Assembly (NCBI GenBank): GCA_021201475.1
Contig: JAJQEV010000046.1
Location: forward strand, 1-60,297
Length of the DNA stretch: 60,297 nucleotides
Source of the DNA: Clostridiales bacterium
Lineage (GTDB): Bacteria > Bacillota > Clostridia > Oscillospirales > Oscillospiraceae
Direction of reading: 5' to 3'
The notes beneath the pieces were generated by a model. The model was not told the DNA's origin. It did not search any database and saw only the letters and a list, made by a program, of their open reading frames with translations. Both the position numbers and the translations under genes were made by a program. This document shows, piece by piece, positions 48,461-57,264 of this stretch (position 1 is its first letter; each line of letters starts with the position of its first letter).

Positions 48461-50611
48461 TCAGGTCAAGTGCAGCACCCGGCTGTTGATTTCCTTGGTT
48501 TTGCCCACGTTCCAGAAGTTCTCCCCCAGATAACCGCAGGTGCGGCGCACCACGTTCATCTTGTTGTGGTCCCGGTTGCCGCAGCAGGGGCACTCCCAGA
48601 CCAGTTCGCCGCTGTGGGCGTCCTCCACGATTTGAATCTCGCCGCTATAGCCGCAGCACTGGCAATAGTCGCTCTTGGTGTTGAACTCGGCGTACTGAAT
48701 GTTGTCGTAAATGAACTTCACCAGGTCGGTCAGGGCGGTCAGGTTGTCCGCCATGTTGGGGATCTCCGCATAGCTGATGCAGCCGCCGCTGGACAGGGCC
48801 TGGAACTTGGCCTCCAGCTGGAACTTGCTGAAGGCGTCGATTTCCTCCCGGACATCCACATGGTAGGAGTTGGTGTAATAGCCCTTATCGGTGACGTTGG
48901 CCACGCTGCCGTACTTCTCCTGGTCGATGCGGGCGAAGCGGTAGCACAGGCTCTCCGCCGGGGTGCCATACAGGGCGAAGCCGATGTTGGTCTCCGCCCG
49001 CCAGCGCATGACGGAGTCCTTCAAATGCTGCATGACCTGGAGGGCGAAGTCCTGCCCCTCCGAGGTGGTCTGGCTCTGGCCGGTCATCAGGTAGGTCAGC
49101 TCATACAGGCCGATATAGCCCAGGGAGATGGAGGAGTAACCGCCATAGAGCAGCTTGTCAATGCTCTCCCCCTTGTCCAGCCGGGCGATGGCGCCGTACT
49201 GCCAGTGAATGGGGCTGGCATCGGAGGTGACGCCCTTCAAAGCGTTGTGGCGGCACATCAGTGCCTCCTTGCACAGCTCCAGCCGCCGGTCGAACTCTGG
49301 CCAGAACTTGTCCATATTGCCGTGGACGGCCAGGCCGATTTGGGGCAGGTTGATGGAGACGACGCCCTGATTGAACCGGCCCTCGAACTGGTACTCGCCC
49401 TGTTCGTTCTTCCAGGGGGCCAGGAAGGAGCGGCAGCCCATGGGGGAGAACACGTTGCCCTCATAGTTCTCCCGCATCTTCTTGGCGGAGATGTAGTCAG
49501 GGTACATCCGCTTGGCGGAGCAGCGGATGGCCAGCTCGGTCAGGTAGTCATAGGCCCCGCCATTCAGGTTGTTGTTTTCGTCCAGCACATACACCAGCTT
49601 GGGGAAGGCGGGGGTGACGTAGACGCCGCTCTCATTCTTGATGCCCAGCAGGCGCTGACGCAAAATCTCCTCGATGATGAGGGCGTTCTCCTCAATATAG
49701 GGGTCGTCCTCCCGCAGGTACAGGAACAGGGTGACGAAGGGGCTCTGGCCGTTGGTGGTCATCAGGGTGTTGATTTGGTACTGAATGGTCTGGACACCGT
49801 TGGACAGCTCGGTGCGCAGCCGCTCCTCCACCAGGTTGTTCAGCAGCGTCTCGTCCATCTCGCCCCCGGCGGCGGCGAGGATCTTTTTGCGGAACTTGTC
49901 CCGGCTGCGGCGGAGGTACTTGCCCAGATGGCTGATGTCCACGCTCTGGCCGCCGTACTGGTTGGAGGCCACGCAGGCGATGATTTGGGTGGTGACGGTG
50001 CAGGCCACCTGGAAACTCTTGGGGCTTTCGATGAGCTTGCCGTTCATCATGGTGCCGTTGTCCAGCATATCGCCAATGTTGATGAGGCAGCAGTTGAAGA
50101 TGGGCTGGACGAAGTAATCTGCGTCGTGGAAGTGGAGGATGCCCTCGTCGTGGGCCTTGGCGATTTTCTCCGGCAGGAGGACGCGGCGGGTCAGGTCGCG
50201 GCTGACGATGCCGGCGATATAGTCCCGCTGGGTGGAGGCCACGGTGGTGTCCTTATTGGAGTTCTCCTCCGCCATCTCCTTGTTCTGGTTGTGGATGAGT
50301 TCCAGGATGGAGTCGTCGGTGGTGTTCTGCTTCCGGGCCAGGGAGCGCTTGTAGCGATAAATCATGTAGGCCTTGGCCAGGTGGTAGTTGGCTTTCTTGG
50401 TCAGCTCTTCCTCCACCATGTCCTGAATGTCCTCCACCAGGATACGCTCCCGGCGGAAGCACTCCTCACAGACGGCATCAGTGATATAGTCCACCATTTC
50501 CCTGGGGATGCGGTAGACAGGGGCCACGTCCTCATTGGCATTCTGGATGGCCTGCGCGATTTTTGTGCGGTCAAAGGGCACAAAGGTGCCGTCCCTCTTG
50601 ATTACTTGCAT
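48461..50611 (-). CDS. nrdD: Anaerobic (class III) ribonucleoside-triphosphate reductase
   Basis: This 716-residue enzyme reduces ribonucleoside triphosphates to deoxyribonucleotides without oxygen. The N-terminus (QVIKRDGTFVPFDRTKIAQA) is an ATP-cone allosteric domain. The C-terminal zinc site has CQCCG and CPCCG. The glycyl radical residue is G693 in RTCGYLGENFW. Length is normal. AGAAGGCG lies before ATG 50611. The upstream region holds a promoter and two candidate NrdR boxes. Confidence 0.97.
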   Translation of the reverse strand: MQVIKRDGTFVPFDRTKIAQAIQNANEDVAPVYRIPREMVDYITDAVCEECFRRERILVEDIQDMVEEELTKKANYHLAKAYMIYRYKRSLARKQNTTDDSILELIHNQNKEMAEENSNKDTTVASTQRDYIAGIVSRDLTRRVLLPEKIAKAHDEGILHFHDADYFVQPIFNCCLINIGDMLDNGTMMNGKLIESPKSFQVACTVTTQIIACVASNQYGGQSVDISHLGKYLRRSRDKFRKKILAAAGGEMDETLLNNLVEERLRTELSNGVQTIQYQINTLMTTNGQSPFVTLFLYLREDDPYIEENALIIEEILRQRLLGIKNESGVYVTPAFPKLVYVLDENNNLNGGAYDYLTELAIRCSAKRMYPDYISAKKMRENYEGNVFSPMGCRSFLAPWKNEQGEYQFEGRFNQGVVSINLPQIGLAVHGNMDKFWPEFDRRLELCKEALMCRHNALKGVTSDASPIHWQYGAIARLDKGESIDKLLYGGYSSISLGYIGLYELTYLMTGQSQTTSEGQDFALQVMQHLKDSVMRWRAETNIGFALYGTPAESLCYRFARIDQEKYGSVANVTDKGYYTNSYHVDVREEIDAFSKFQLEAKFQALSSGGCISYAEIPNMADNLTALTDLVKFIYDNIQYAEFNTKSDYCQCCGYSGEIQIVEDAHSGELVWECPCCGNRDHNKMNVVRRTCGYLGENFWNVGKTKEINSRVLHLT

Positions 50612-50799
50612 AGTAAACGCCTTCTTTTCCTTTTTTCTGAGTTCTGAGTTGATATCCGGGTTGCTGCCGTCGTGGGGTGGAGTGGCGCAAGAGGAGGCGC
50701 TTGGTCAAAAGGGCAGCCTTTGCGGGGGATGCATCCCACACGAAAACAGTTTTCATCTGCGCCGCCTTCAGAGGGGCCGCGTCTCGAAAGAACACCATT

Positions 50800-50828
50800 A
50801 TCATAGCAGGTTTCCGCGGAAAAATCAA
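50800..50828 (-). promoter_or_regulatory. nrdD promoter
   Basis: On the minus strand TTGATT (50828-50823), 17 bases, TATGAT (50805-50800), with an extended -10 TGC. The -35 overlaps the promoter-proximal NrdR-like box. Confidence 0.7.
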
Positions 50829-50870
50829 TATCTAGTAGGTGACAAAAATGACAAACACAAGAAGTTGTGT
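50823..50870 (-). promoter_or_regulatory. Two candidate NrdR boxes
   Basis: ACACAAGAAGTTGTGT (50855-50870) and AATCAATATCTAGTAG (50823-50838) resemble the NrdR box ACACWATATATWGTGT. Their spacing is exactly 32 bases, three helical turns, as expected for NrdR pairs. The first is a perfect palindrome but lacks the AT centre; the second matches 9 of the 10 central positions. NrdR would repress nrdDG when dATP is high. Confidence 0.6.
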
Positions 50871-50941
50871 GTGAGAATCCGGCGAATTGCACAAAGGCGC
50901 GAAAAAGGTATCACGATAAACCGGTTTTCCCGCAGAGTGAC

Positions 50942-50968
50942 AACATTTCCGCCCCAGGCGCATAGGAT
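50942..50968 (+). promoter_or_regulatory. Possible sigma-E promoter of yqfC
   Basis: CATAGGAT (50961-50968) resembles the sigma-E -10 (CATACAAT), with AACATTT upstream as a weak -35. yqfC is sigma-E dependent in Bacillus subtilis. The match is partial. Confidence 0.3.
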
Positions 50969-50988
50969 GGCAGAAAGGGGGCGGTTTT

Positions 50989-51267
50989 ATGGCACGCGGG
51001 GAGCGGTGGAAAATTTTAGAGCAAACTGCGGACGCGCTTTCCCTGCCGCCGGAGCTGGCGCCGGGAACGCCAGTGCTGGAGCTGTACGGTAGCGGCCAGC
51101 TGCGGATGGAGAACCACCGGGGCATCATCGCCTATGGCAGTGAGGAAATCAGCGTCAGCGGCGGGAAGCTCCTGGTGCGCATCCAGGGGGAGGGGCTGGA
51201 GCTGCGCTCCATGAGCGCGGACGCCCTGTTCATCACCGGCAGCATCAAAAGCATCCAATTAGAATAA
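50989..51267 (+). CDS. yqfC: Sporulation protein YqfC (YabP family)
   Basis: This 92-residue protein has the YabP/YqfC pattern: PVLELYGSGQLRMENHRGII followed by EEISVSGGKLLVRIQGEGLE. It is a sporulation protein expressed in the mother cell, and yqfC is always next to yqfD. AGAAAGGGGGCGG precedes ATG 50989. Confidence 0.92.
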   Translation: MARGERWKILEQTADALSLPPELAPGTPVLELYGSGQLRMENHRGIIAYGSEEISVSGGKLLVRIQGEGLELRSMSADALFITGSIKSIQLE

Positions 51268-51298
51268 TCAAACTGCGAATCAAGACGGTGGGTGACGT

Positions 51299-52525
51299 AT
51301 GCAAAAGTGGGTCAATTTCCTGCGGGGGAGCGCACGATTGGAGATTTCCGGGCCGTTCCCGGAGCGATTTTTGAACCTGTGCAGTGTGGAGGGGTTAGGA
51401 TTTTGGAAGGTCGAAGTCTGCTCCCAGACGGCGCTGCATCTGACGGTGGCCCTGTGGGATGTACGCCGGGCCGGACGGCTGGCGGAAAGGGCGGGCTGCA
51501 CCGTCCGACGGGTCGGGGGCGGGGGGCTGCCGGTTTTCCTTTTCTCCTTCCGCCGGAGGTATGCCCTGCTGGCCGGGCTGGCCCTCAGCGTCCTGACGGC
51601 GGTAGTTCTGTCCCGATTCATTTTGGTGGTAAAGGTGACGGGAAATGACACTGTGCCGGATTCCGTCATTTTGACCGAACTGGAGGAGCTGGGCTTCGGA
51701 TTTGGCACCTATGGGCCGACAGTGGATGAGCGGGATTTATCCAACCGAATGCTGGAGGCACTGCCGGAACTGAGCTTCCTGGCCGTCAACATCTCCGGGG
51801 TGTACGCCGAGGTGGTGGTGCGGGAGGCGGTGGAGTCGCCGGAGCTGCGGGACGAAGACACTCTCACCGATGTGGTGGCCGCCCGGGACGGGGTGGTGGT
51901 GGACGTGAACGCCTTCTCCGGCAGCGTCTCCGTGGCGGAGGGGGACGCGGTGCTGGCGGGGGAGGTGCTGATCTCCCATCTGTCGGTGTACGAACCGGCG
52001 GAGTGGAGCGACGGGCAGACCTTCACCAGCACCACCCACGCCCGGGGGGAGGTCTGGGCGCTGACGGAGCGCACTCTGACGGCGAAAACGCCCCTCCAGG
52101 CGGCCACCATCGACGCCGCAGCGGGCAGCAACACCGTTTACAGCCTGCGGCTCGGGAAAAAAGTCATTAAATTTCGTCAAAACAGTAGCAATTCCATGGG
52201 GAACTGTGATAAAATAAAAAGGACGTGGCCCCTGACCCTGCCCGGCGGCATCGTCCTCCCCCTGGCCTGGGAGGCGGAGACGGTGACACCCTACAGCGAG
52301 ACAGAGACAGCCGTCTCCGCAGCCTCCGCCGAAGCCTACCTGAAGGCCCGGCTGGAAACCCGGCTGACCGCCATCCTGGGGGAGGGCCAGGTGCTGGGCA
52401 GGAACTGGACGGTGACGGAGGCAGAGGATACCCTGACGGTGACGCTGGCGGCGTCCTGCCTGGAGGACATTGCAAAGGAAGCGCCTGTGGCGGAAGAGAC
52501 AGAGCCGCAGGAGGAAACGGAGTGA
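51299..52525 (+). CDS. yqfD: Sporulation protein YqfD
   Basis: This is a 408-residue protein. An N-terminal domain (WVNFLRGSARLEISGPFPER) is followed by a single membrane helix, YALLAGLALSVLTAVVLSRF, near residue 100, and an extracytoplasmic domain containing VKVTGNDTVPDS and a lipoyl-like segment, VVAARDGVVVDVNAFSGSVS. This is the YqfD/stage IV sporulation-like layout. The C-terminus is glutamate-rich. ATG 51299 has GGTGGGTG upstream. Confidence 0.92.
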   Translation: MQKWVNFLRGSARLEISGPFPERFLNLCSVEGLGFWKVEVCSQTALHLTVALWDVRRAGRLAERAGCTVRRVGGGGLPVFLFSFRRRYALLAGLALSVLTAVVLSRFILVVKVTGNDTVPDSVILTELEELGFGFGTYGPTVDERDLSNRMLEALPELSFLAVNISGVYAEVVVREAVESPELRDEDTLTDVVAARDGVVVDVNAFSGSVSVAEGDAVLAGEVLISHLSVYEPAEWSDGQTFTSTTHARGEVWALTERTLTAKTPLQAATIDAAAGSNTVYSLRLGKKVIKFRQNSSNSMGNCDKIKRTWPLTLPGGIVLPLAWEAETVTPYSETETAVSAASAEAYLKARLETRLTAILGEGQVLGRNWTVTEAEDTLTVTLAASCLEDIAKEAPVAEETEPQEETE

Positions 52526-52531
52526 ACCCAT

Positions 52532-53518
52532 TTGATAGAACAACGGGTCAGCCTGGAGCGGATGGAGTATGCCGCCGGTTTGTTTGGCAGCTTTGACGAG
52601 AATATCCGGCTCATTGAGCGGGAGCTTTCCGTCCAAATCACCATCCGGGAGGAAGAGTTAAAGGTCAGCGGCGAGGGGGAGCAGGTGCTGCTGGCGGTCA
52701 AAACCCTGGAGGGCCTTTTGAACCTGCTCCAGCGGGGGGAGCCGCTGAACGAGCAGACCATCCGTTATGTCATCTCCCTGGCCCGGTCGGGCCAGGAGGA
52801 CAAGGTGAACGAGCTGGCCAAGGACGTGATTTGCGTCACCGCCTCCGGCAAGCCCATCAAGGCCAAGACCGCCGGGCAGAGCGCCTATGTGAAGGCGGTG
52901 CAGAAGCACACCGTCACCCTGGGGGTAGGCCCCGCCGGTACCGGCAAGACCTATCTGGCAGTGGCGGCGGCGGTGGCCGCCTTTAAGAGCAGGCAGGTGA
53001 ACCGCATCATCCTGACCCGCCCGGCGGTGGAGGCTGGGGAGCGGCTGGGCTTCCTCCCCGGCGACCTCCAGAGCAAGGTCGACCCCTACCTCCGGCCCCT
53101 GTATGACGCCCTGTTTGAAATGCTGGGCAGCGAGACCTTTGAGAAGTACCAGGAGCGGGGGAACATCGAGGTGGCCCCCCTGGCCTATATGCGGGGCCGG
53201 ACGCTGGACGACAGCTTCATCATCCTGGACGAGGCCCAGAACACCTCCAAGGAGCAGATGAAGATGTTCCTGACCCGGCTGGGCTTCGGCTCCAAAATCG
53301 TCATCACCGGCGACATCACCCAAATCGACCTGCCCAGGGAGACGGCCTCCGGCCTGAAGGAGGCCATGCGGGTGCTGCGGGGGGTGGAGGACATCGCCAT
53401 CTGCCGCCTGACCGGCGAGGACGTGGTGCGCCACGCCCTGGTGCAGCGCATCATCAAGGCCTACGAACTGGACGAGAAGCGGGCCAGCACGGAACGAAAA
53501 AAACATCAGGAGCGGTGA
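52532..53518 (+). CDS. phoH: PhoH-like ATPase
   Basis: This 328-residue P-loop ATPase has an N-terminal KH-like region, then Walker A GPAGTGKT (about residue 133) and Walker B SFIILDEAQN. LTRPAVEAGERLGFLPGDLQ and TGDITQIDLP are typical of PhoH/YbeZ. It acts with YbeY, probably in ribosome or RNA metabolism. TTG 52532 is used, with GGAG eight bases upstream; the gap after yqfD is six bases. Confidence 0.95.
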   Translation: MIEQRVSLERMEYAAGLFGSFDENIRLIERELSVQITIREEELKVSGEGEQVLLAVKTLEGLLNLLQRGEPLNEQTIRYVISLARSGQEDKVNELAKDVICVTASGKPIKAKTAGQSAYVKAVQKHTVTLGVGPAGTGKTYLAVAAAVAAFKSRQVNRIILTRPAVEAGERLGFLPGDLQSKVDPYLRPLYDALFEMLGSETFEKYQERGNIEVAPLAYMRGRTLDDSFIILDEAQNTSKEQMKMFLTRLGFGSKIVITGDITQIDLPRETASGLKEAMRVLRGVEDIAICRLTGEDVVRHALVQRIIKAYELDEKRASTERKKHQER

Positions 53519-53524
53519 GACGGG

Positions 53525-54019
53525 ATGGAACATGAAATTTTGCTGTCCTCCGATGTGGAGGGCTTCCCCTATGAGGGGCTGCTGAAACGGTGCATCACCA
53601 CGGCGCTGGAGGCGGAGGGCGTGGCCGTCCCCTGTGAGGTGGACGTGCTCATTACCGATGACGCGGGCATCCACCAAATCAACCTGGAGCAACGGGAGGT
53701 AGACGCCCCCACCGATGTGCTGTCCTTCCCCATGTTCTACTTCACCCCCGGCACCCCGCCCACGGAGGAGGACGCGGAGACAGACCCGGAGACGGAGCTG
53801 CTGCCCCTGGGGGACATGGTGATCTCCTATGAACGGGCGGTGGCCCAGGCGGAGGAGTACGGTCACAGCGTGGAGCGGGAGCTGGGGTATCTCAGCGTTC
53901 ATTCCGTGCTGCACCTGCTGGGCTATGACCATATAGACGGGGAGGACGGCCCCATGAAGCGCCAGATGAGAGAGAGAGAAGAGACAATTATGGCAAGCAT
54001 CGGCATCCCGCGGGCATAA
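53525..54019 (+). CDS. ybeY: Endoribonuclease YbeY, rRNA maturation factor
   Basis: This 164-residue protein has the zinc motif H126-x3-H130-x5-H136 in HSVLHLLGYDHIDGED and the preceding LGDMVISYERA. YbeY is a metal-dependent RNase involved in 16S rRNA 3'-end processing and ribosome quality control. It starts six bases after phoH. An insert rich in Glu/Thr (TPPTEEDAETDPETE) occurs between strands. Confidence 0.95.
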   Translation: MEHEILLSSDVEGFPYEGLLKRCITTALEAEGVAVPCEVDVLITDDAGIHQINLEQREVDAPTDVLSFPMFYFTPGTPPTEEDAETDPETELLPLGDMVISYERAVAQAEEYGHSVERELGYLSVHSVLHLLGYDHIDGEDGPMKRQMREREETIMASIGIPRA

Positions 54020-54061
54020 GCGGGGCATCCGTGCATAATCTCACACGAAAGGATTACTATC

Positions 54062-54766
54062 ATGGACAAGGAAACAATGCAGAAGGACGAAGCCCAGCTG
54101 GAACAGACCGCGCTGGAGGCAGAGGAAGACGCGCTGACCGAGGAGGATGCGCCGGAAGAGGCCGAGCAGGCCCTGACGGAGACCGGAGCCGAGGAAGCGC
54201 TGACAGACGACGGGGACGACGAGTACGACGAAGATGACGAGGACGAGGACGAATATGAGGATGACGAACCCGCCCCCCTGGCCGTCACCACCAAGACCAC
54301 CATTGACGGCGAGCTGCTGGACTTCATCCTCAAGGTGCAGCTGCGCCAGGCGAAGAAGAGTACCCGTCGGAATCTGCTGCTCGGGATGATTGCAGCGGCG
54401 GTGGCAGGCGTCGGTTGCCTGTTGTATGGTCGGGATATTGTCGGTATCGTGCTGGTGTTCGTGGCTTTGGTGCTGTTCCAGTCCTATTGGAACAGCAGTG
54501 AGCGCAGCGCCCGGAAGCGGCTGGAGCGGTCCGAGGGGCAGGTGTGGGATTACACCTTTGCTGAGGACGGCATCCATGTGGGCCCCAGCGTCTCCGCTCC
54601 CTGCATCACCTGGGACACAGTGGCCAAGGCGTGGCTGGAGGACGGTTACTATATCCTTGAGGTGAAGAACAGCGATGTGGTGGTGAAGGCGGCCAACCTG
54701 ACGGACAGCGAGCGCAACACCGTGGAGCTGCTGATGCTGGAGCACGTCTCCAACTGCCAGCTGTAA
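54062..54766 (+). CDS. Membrane protein with acidic N-terminus and YcxB-like domain
   Basis: This is a 234-residue protein. Residues 1-70 are highly acidic, with long Asp/Glu runs (DDGDDEYDEDDEDEDEYEDD). Two membrane helices (LLLGMIAAAVAGVGCLLYG and IVGIVLVFVALVLFQSYW) follow at about 105-145, then a C-terminal domain (TFAEDGIHVGPSVSAPCITW, YYILEVKNSDVVVKA) resembling the YcxB family. It is paralogous to the next gene. GAAAGGATTAC precedes ATG 54062. These two genes occupy the position held by dgkA and cdd in Bacillus subtilis. Confidence 0.75.
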   Translation: MDKETMQKDEAQLEQTALEAEEDALTEEDAPEEAEQALTETGAEEALTDDGDDEYDEDDEDEDEYEDDEPAPLAVTTKTTIDGELLDFILKVQLRQAKKSTRRNLLLGMIAAAVAGVGCLLYGRDIVGIVLVFVALVLFQSYWNSSERSARKRLERSEGQVWDYTFAEDGIHVGPSVSAPCITWDTVAKAWLEDGYYILEVKNSDVVVKAANLTDSERNTVELLMLEHVSNCQL

Positions 54767-54779
54767 AAGGAGCGGAGCC

Positions 54780-55370
54780 ATGACCATACATTCGGAAACC
54801 GTCATTGACGAGGCGGTGGTAAAGAAGCTGGCGGAGATTTCCGTGGAGCGGGAGAACGGCAAGTATCCCCACCGCCGCCTGCTGCTGAACCTGCTGGCTG
54901 TGGTGCTGCTGGGGATGGCGGTCTGGTATCTCTGGTCCTGGATCGACAGCGGGATGTCGGACGATTTGAACGGCAACCCCCTGGTAGGGGTGATGCTGGT
55001 GGTGATGAGCGGTACGGTGCTGTTCTATGCCAACACCGACCCCATGAAGAACGCCACCGTCAAGCTGCGCAAGAGTCTGGGCACCCACTGGTACTATGAC
55101 TTCTCCGAGGACGGCGTCCACGCCGCCTACGATGGGGAGGACGGCGTCTTCGAGTGGGACACCGTCACCAACTGGTGGGAGGAGAACGACTTCTTCTGCC
55201 TGGATGTCACCGGCAACCCCATCGTGGTGCCGAAGAAGCAATTCAACATGAAGCAGCGCAAGGCGCTGCGGGAGCTGCTGGACGCCAACGTGCGCATCCG
55301 CACCGACGATGAGGTGAAGGCGGAGCGCAGGGCGGCAAAGCGGAACAAACGAAAGAACAGGGAATCATAA
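54780..55370 (+). CDS. YcxB-like membrane protein, paralogue of the preceding gene
   Basis: This is a 196-residue protein. Two membrane helices (LLLNLLAVVLLGMAVWYLWS and LVGVMLVVMSGTVLFYA) are followed by a cytoplasmic domain (YDFSEDGVHAAYDGEDGVFE, NDFFCLDVTGNPIVVPKKQF) alignable with the preceding protein but without its acidic N-terminus. It ends in a basic tail, KAERRAAKRNKRKNRES. AAAAGGAGC precedes ATG 54780. Opposite charge on the tails of the two paralogues suggests that they may pair (inference). Confidence 0.75.
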   Translation: MTIHSETVIDEAVVKKLAEISVERENGKYPHRRLLLNLLAVVLLGMAVWYLWSWIDSGMSDDLNGNPLVGVMLVVMSGTVLFYANTDPMKNATVKLRKSLGTHWYYDFSEDGVHAAYDGEDGVFEWDTVTNWWEENDFFCLDVTGNPIVVPKKQFNMKQRKALRELLDANVRIRTDDEVKAERRAAKRNKRKNRES

Positions 55371-55374
55371 CGCT

Positions 55375-56271
<897 letters not shown>

Positions 56272-56350
56272 GCCCGTCGGCTGCCACAAAAGTTTCCAGC
56301 CATAGACCGCCGCCCTCCTGCACATCCTAACCGCAGCGGGAGGGGTTACT

Positions 56351-56527
56351 ATGCTGGATGCGCAGCGGAGCTGGCGGCTGTTCCTGGCCACCGGCTTGCC
56401 GGAGGCCTATCTGTATGCCAAGCGGACGGAAAGGGTGGAAGGGTATGCGGCAGGTCGTACACGGAATCGTCCTGAGAGAGGTTGCATACAAGGAGTCGGA
56501 CAAGATACTGACTGTTTTGACCGATAA
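56351..56527 (+). CDS. yqzL: YqzL-like small protein
   Basis: This 58-residue ORF starts MLDAQRSWRLFLATGLPEAY and continues LYAKRTERVEG. The pattern of an MLD start, W-x2-F-x2-TG and a following tyrosine/lysine matches YqzL, a short protein normally encoded between era and recO. GGGAGGGG lies five bases before ATG. The last 83 bases overlap recO in another frame, and the residues there may be nonconserved extension. Confidence 0.7.
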   Translation: MLDAQRSWRLFLATGLPEAYLYAKRTERVEGYAAGRTRNRPERGCIQGVGQDTDCFDR

Positions 56528-57212
56528 AAACGGTCAAATGACGGTATCTGCCCGCGGGAGCCGGAAAAAGGGCGGCGGCGTCTCCGCCGCCGCTCAGCTG
56601 CTGATTTGGTCGGAGATGACCCTCAGCGAGTACCGGGGCCGCTGGACGCTGACCGAGGCCGCCACGGAGCGGGAGTTCCGCCGGGTGCGCAGCGACCTGG
56701 AGCGGCTGGCCCTGGGCAGCTATTTTGCGGAGCTGACGGAGCTTCTGACGGAGGAGGGCCTCCCCAATGAGGAAATGCTGGCCCTCCTGCTGAACAGCCT
56801 CTACGTCATGGAGGCCACAGAGCGGCCCCTGGCGCTGGTGAAGGCCACCTTTGAGCTGCGGGCCATGTGTATTTCCGGCTACCGGCCCAGGCTGGAGCGG
56901 TGCGCGGTCTGCGGACGGGAGGCGCCGGAGGAACCGGCCCTCCAGCTTCGCTCCGGCCTGCTCCATTGCAGGCACTGCCCCCTCCCCACGGAGGACGGGG
57001 TCTCTGCGGCACTGGATGGGGCCTCCCTGGCCGCCATGCGCCATGTGGCAGGCTGCGAGAAGAAAAAGCTGTTCTCCTACCGCCTCAGCCCGGAGGCCCA
57101 GGCCCGGATGAGCCGGGCCTGTGAGACCTTCCTGCTGACCCAGATGGAGCGCAGCTTCCGTACATTAGAATTTTATCGGCAGGTCGCCCCGGAGGATGGA
57201 GCAATATCATAA
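56445..57212 (+). CDS. recO: DNA repair protein RecO
   Basis: This 255-residue protein has an N-terminal OB fold (VHGIVLREVAYKESDKILTV, GSRKKGGGVSAAAQLLI), a helical middle, and a zinc motif with CAVCG and CRHC. RecO anneals single-stranded DNA and helps load RecA in gap repair. ATG 56445 has GGTGGAAGGG upstream and lies inside yqzL. Confidence 0.95.
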   Translation: MRQVVHGIVLREVAYKESDKILTVLTDKNGQMTVSARGSRKKGGGVSAAAQLLIWSEMTLSEYRGRWTLTEAATEREFRRVRSDLERLALGSYFAELTELLTEEGLPNEEMLALLLNSLYVMEATERPLALVKATFELRAMCISGYRPRLERCAVCGREAPEEPALQLRSGLLHCRHCPLPTEDGVSAALDGASLAAMRHVAGCEKKKLFSYRLSPEAQARMSRACETFLLTQMERSFRTLEFYRQVAPEDGAIS

Positions 57213-57264
57213 AGGAATCGAACGCTATATTATACATTCTGGGCGCACACGAGGAAAAAGAGGT

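Larger units (their letters stand above)
50612..50988. other. Intergenic region with divergent regulatory elements
   Basis: This 377-base region between nrdD and yqfC contains the nrdD promoter (50800-50828), two NrdR-like boxes (50823-50870), about 185 bases of nrdD leader without recognised structure, and a possible sporulation promoter for yqfC (50942-50968). Confidence 0.6.
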
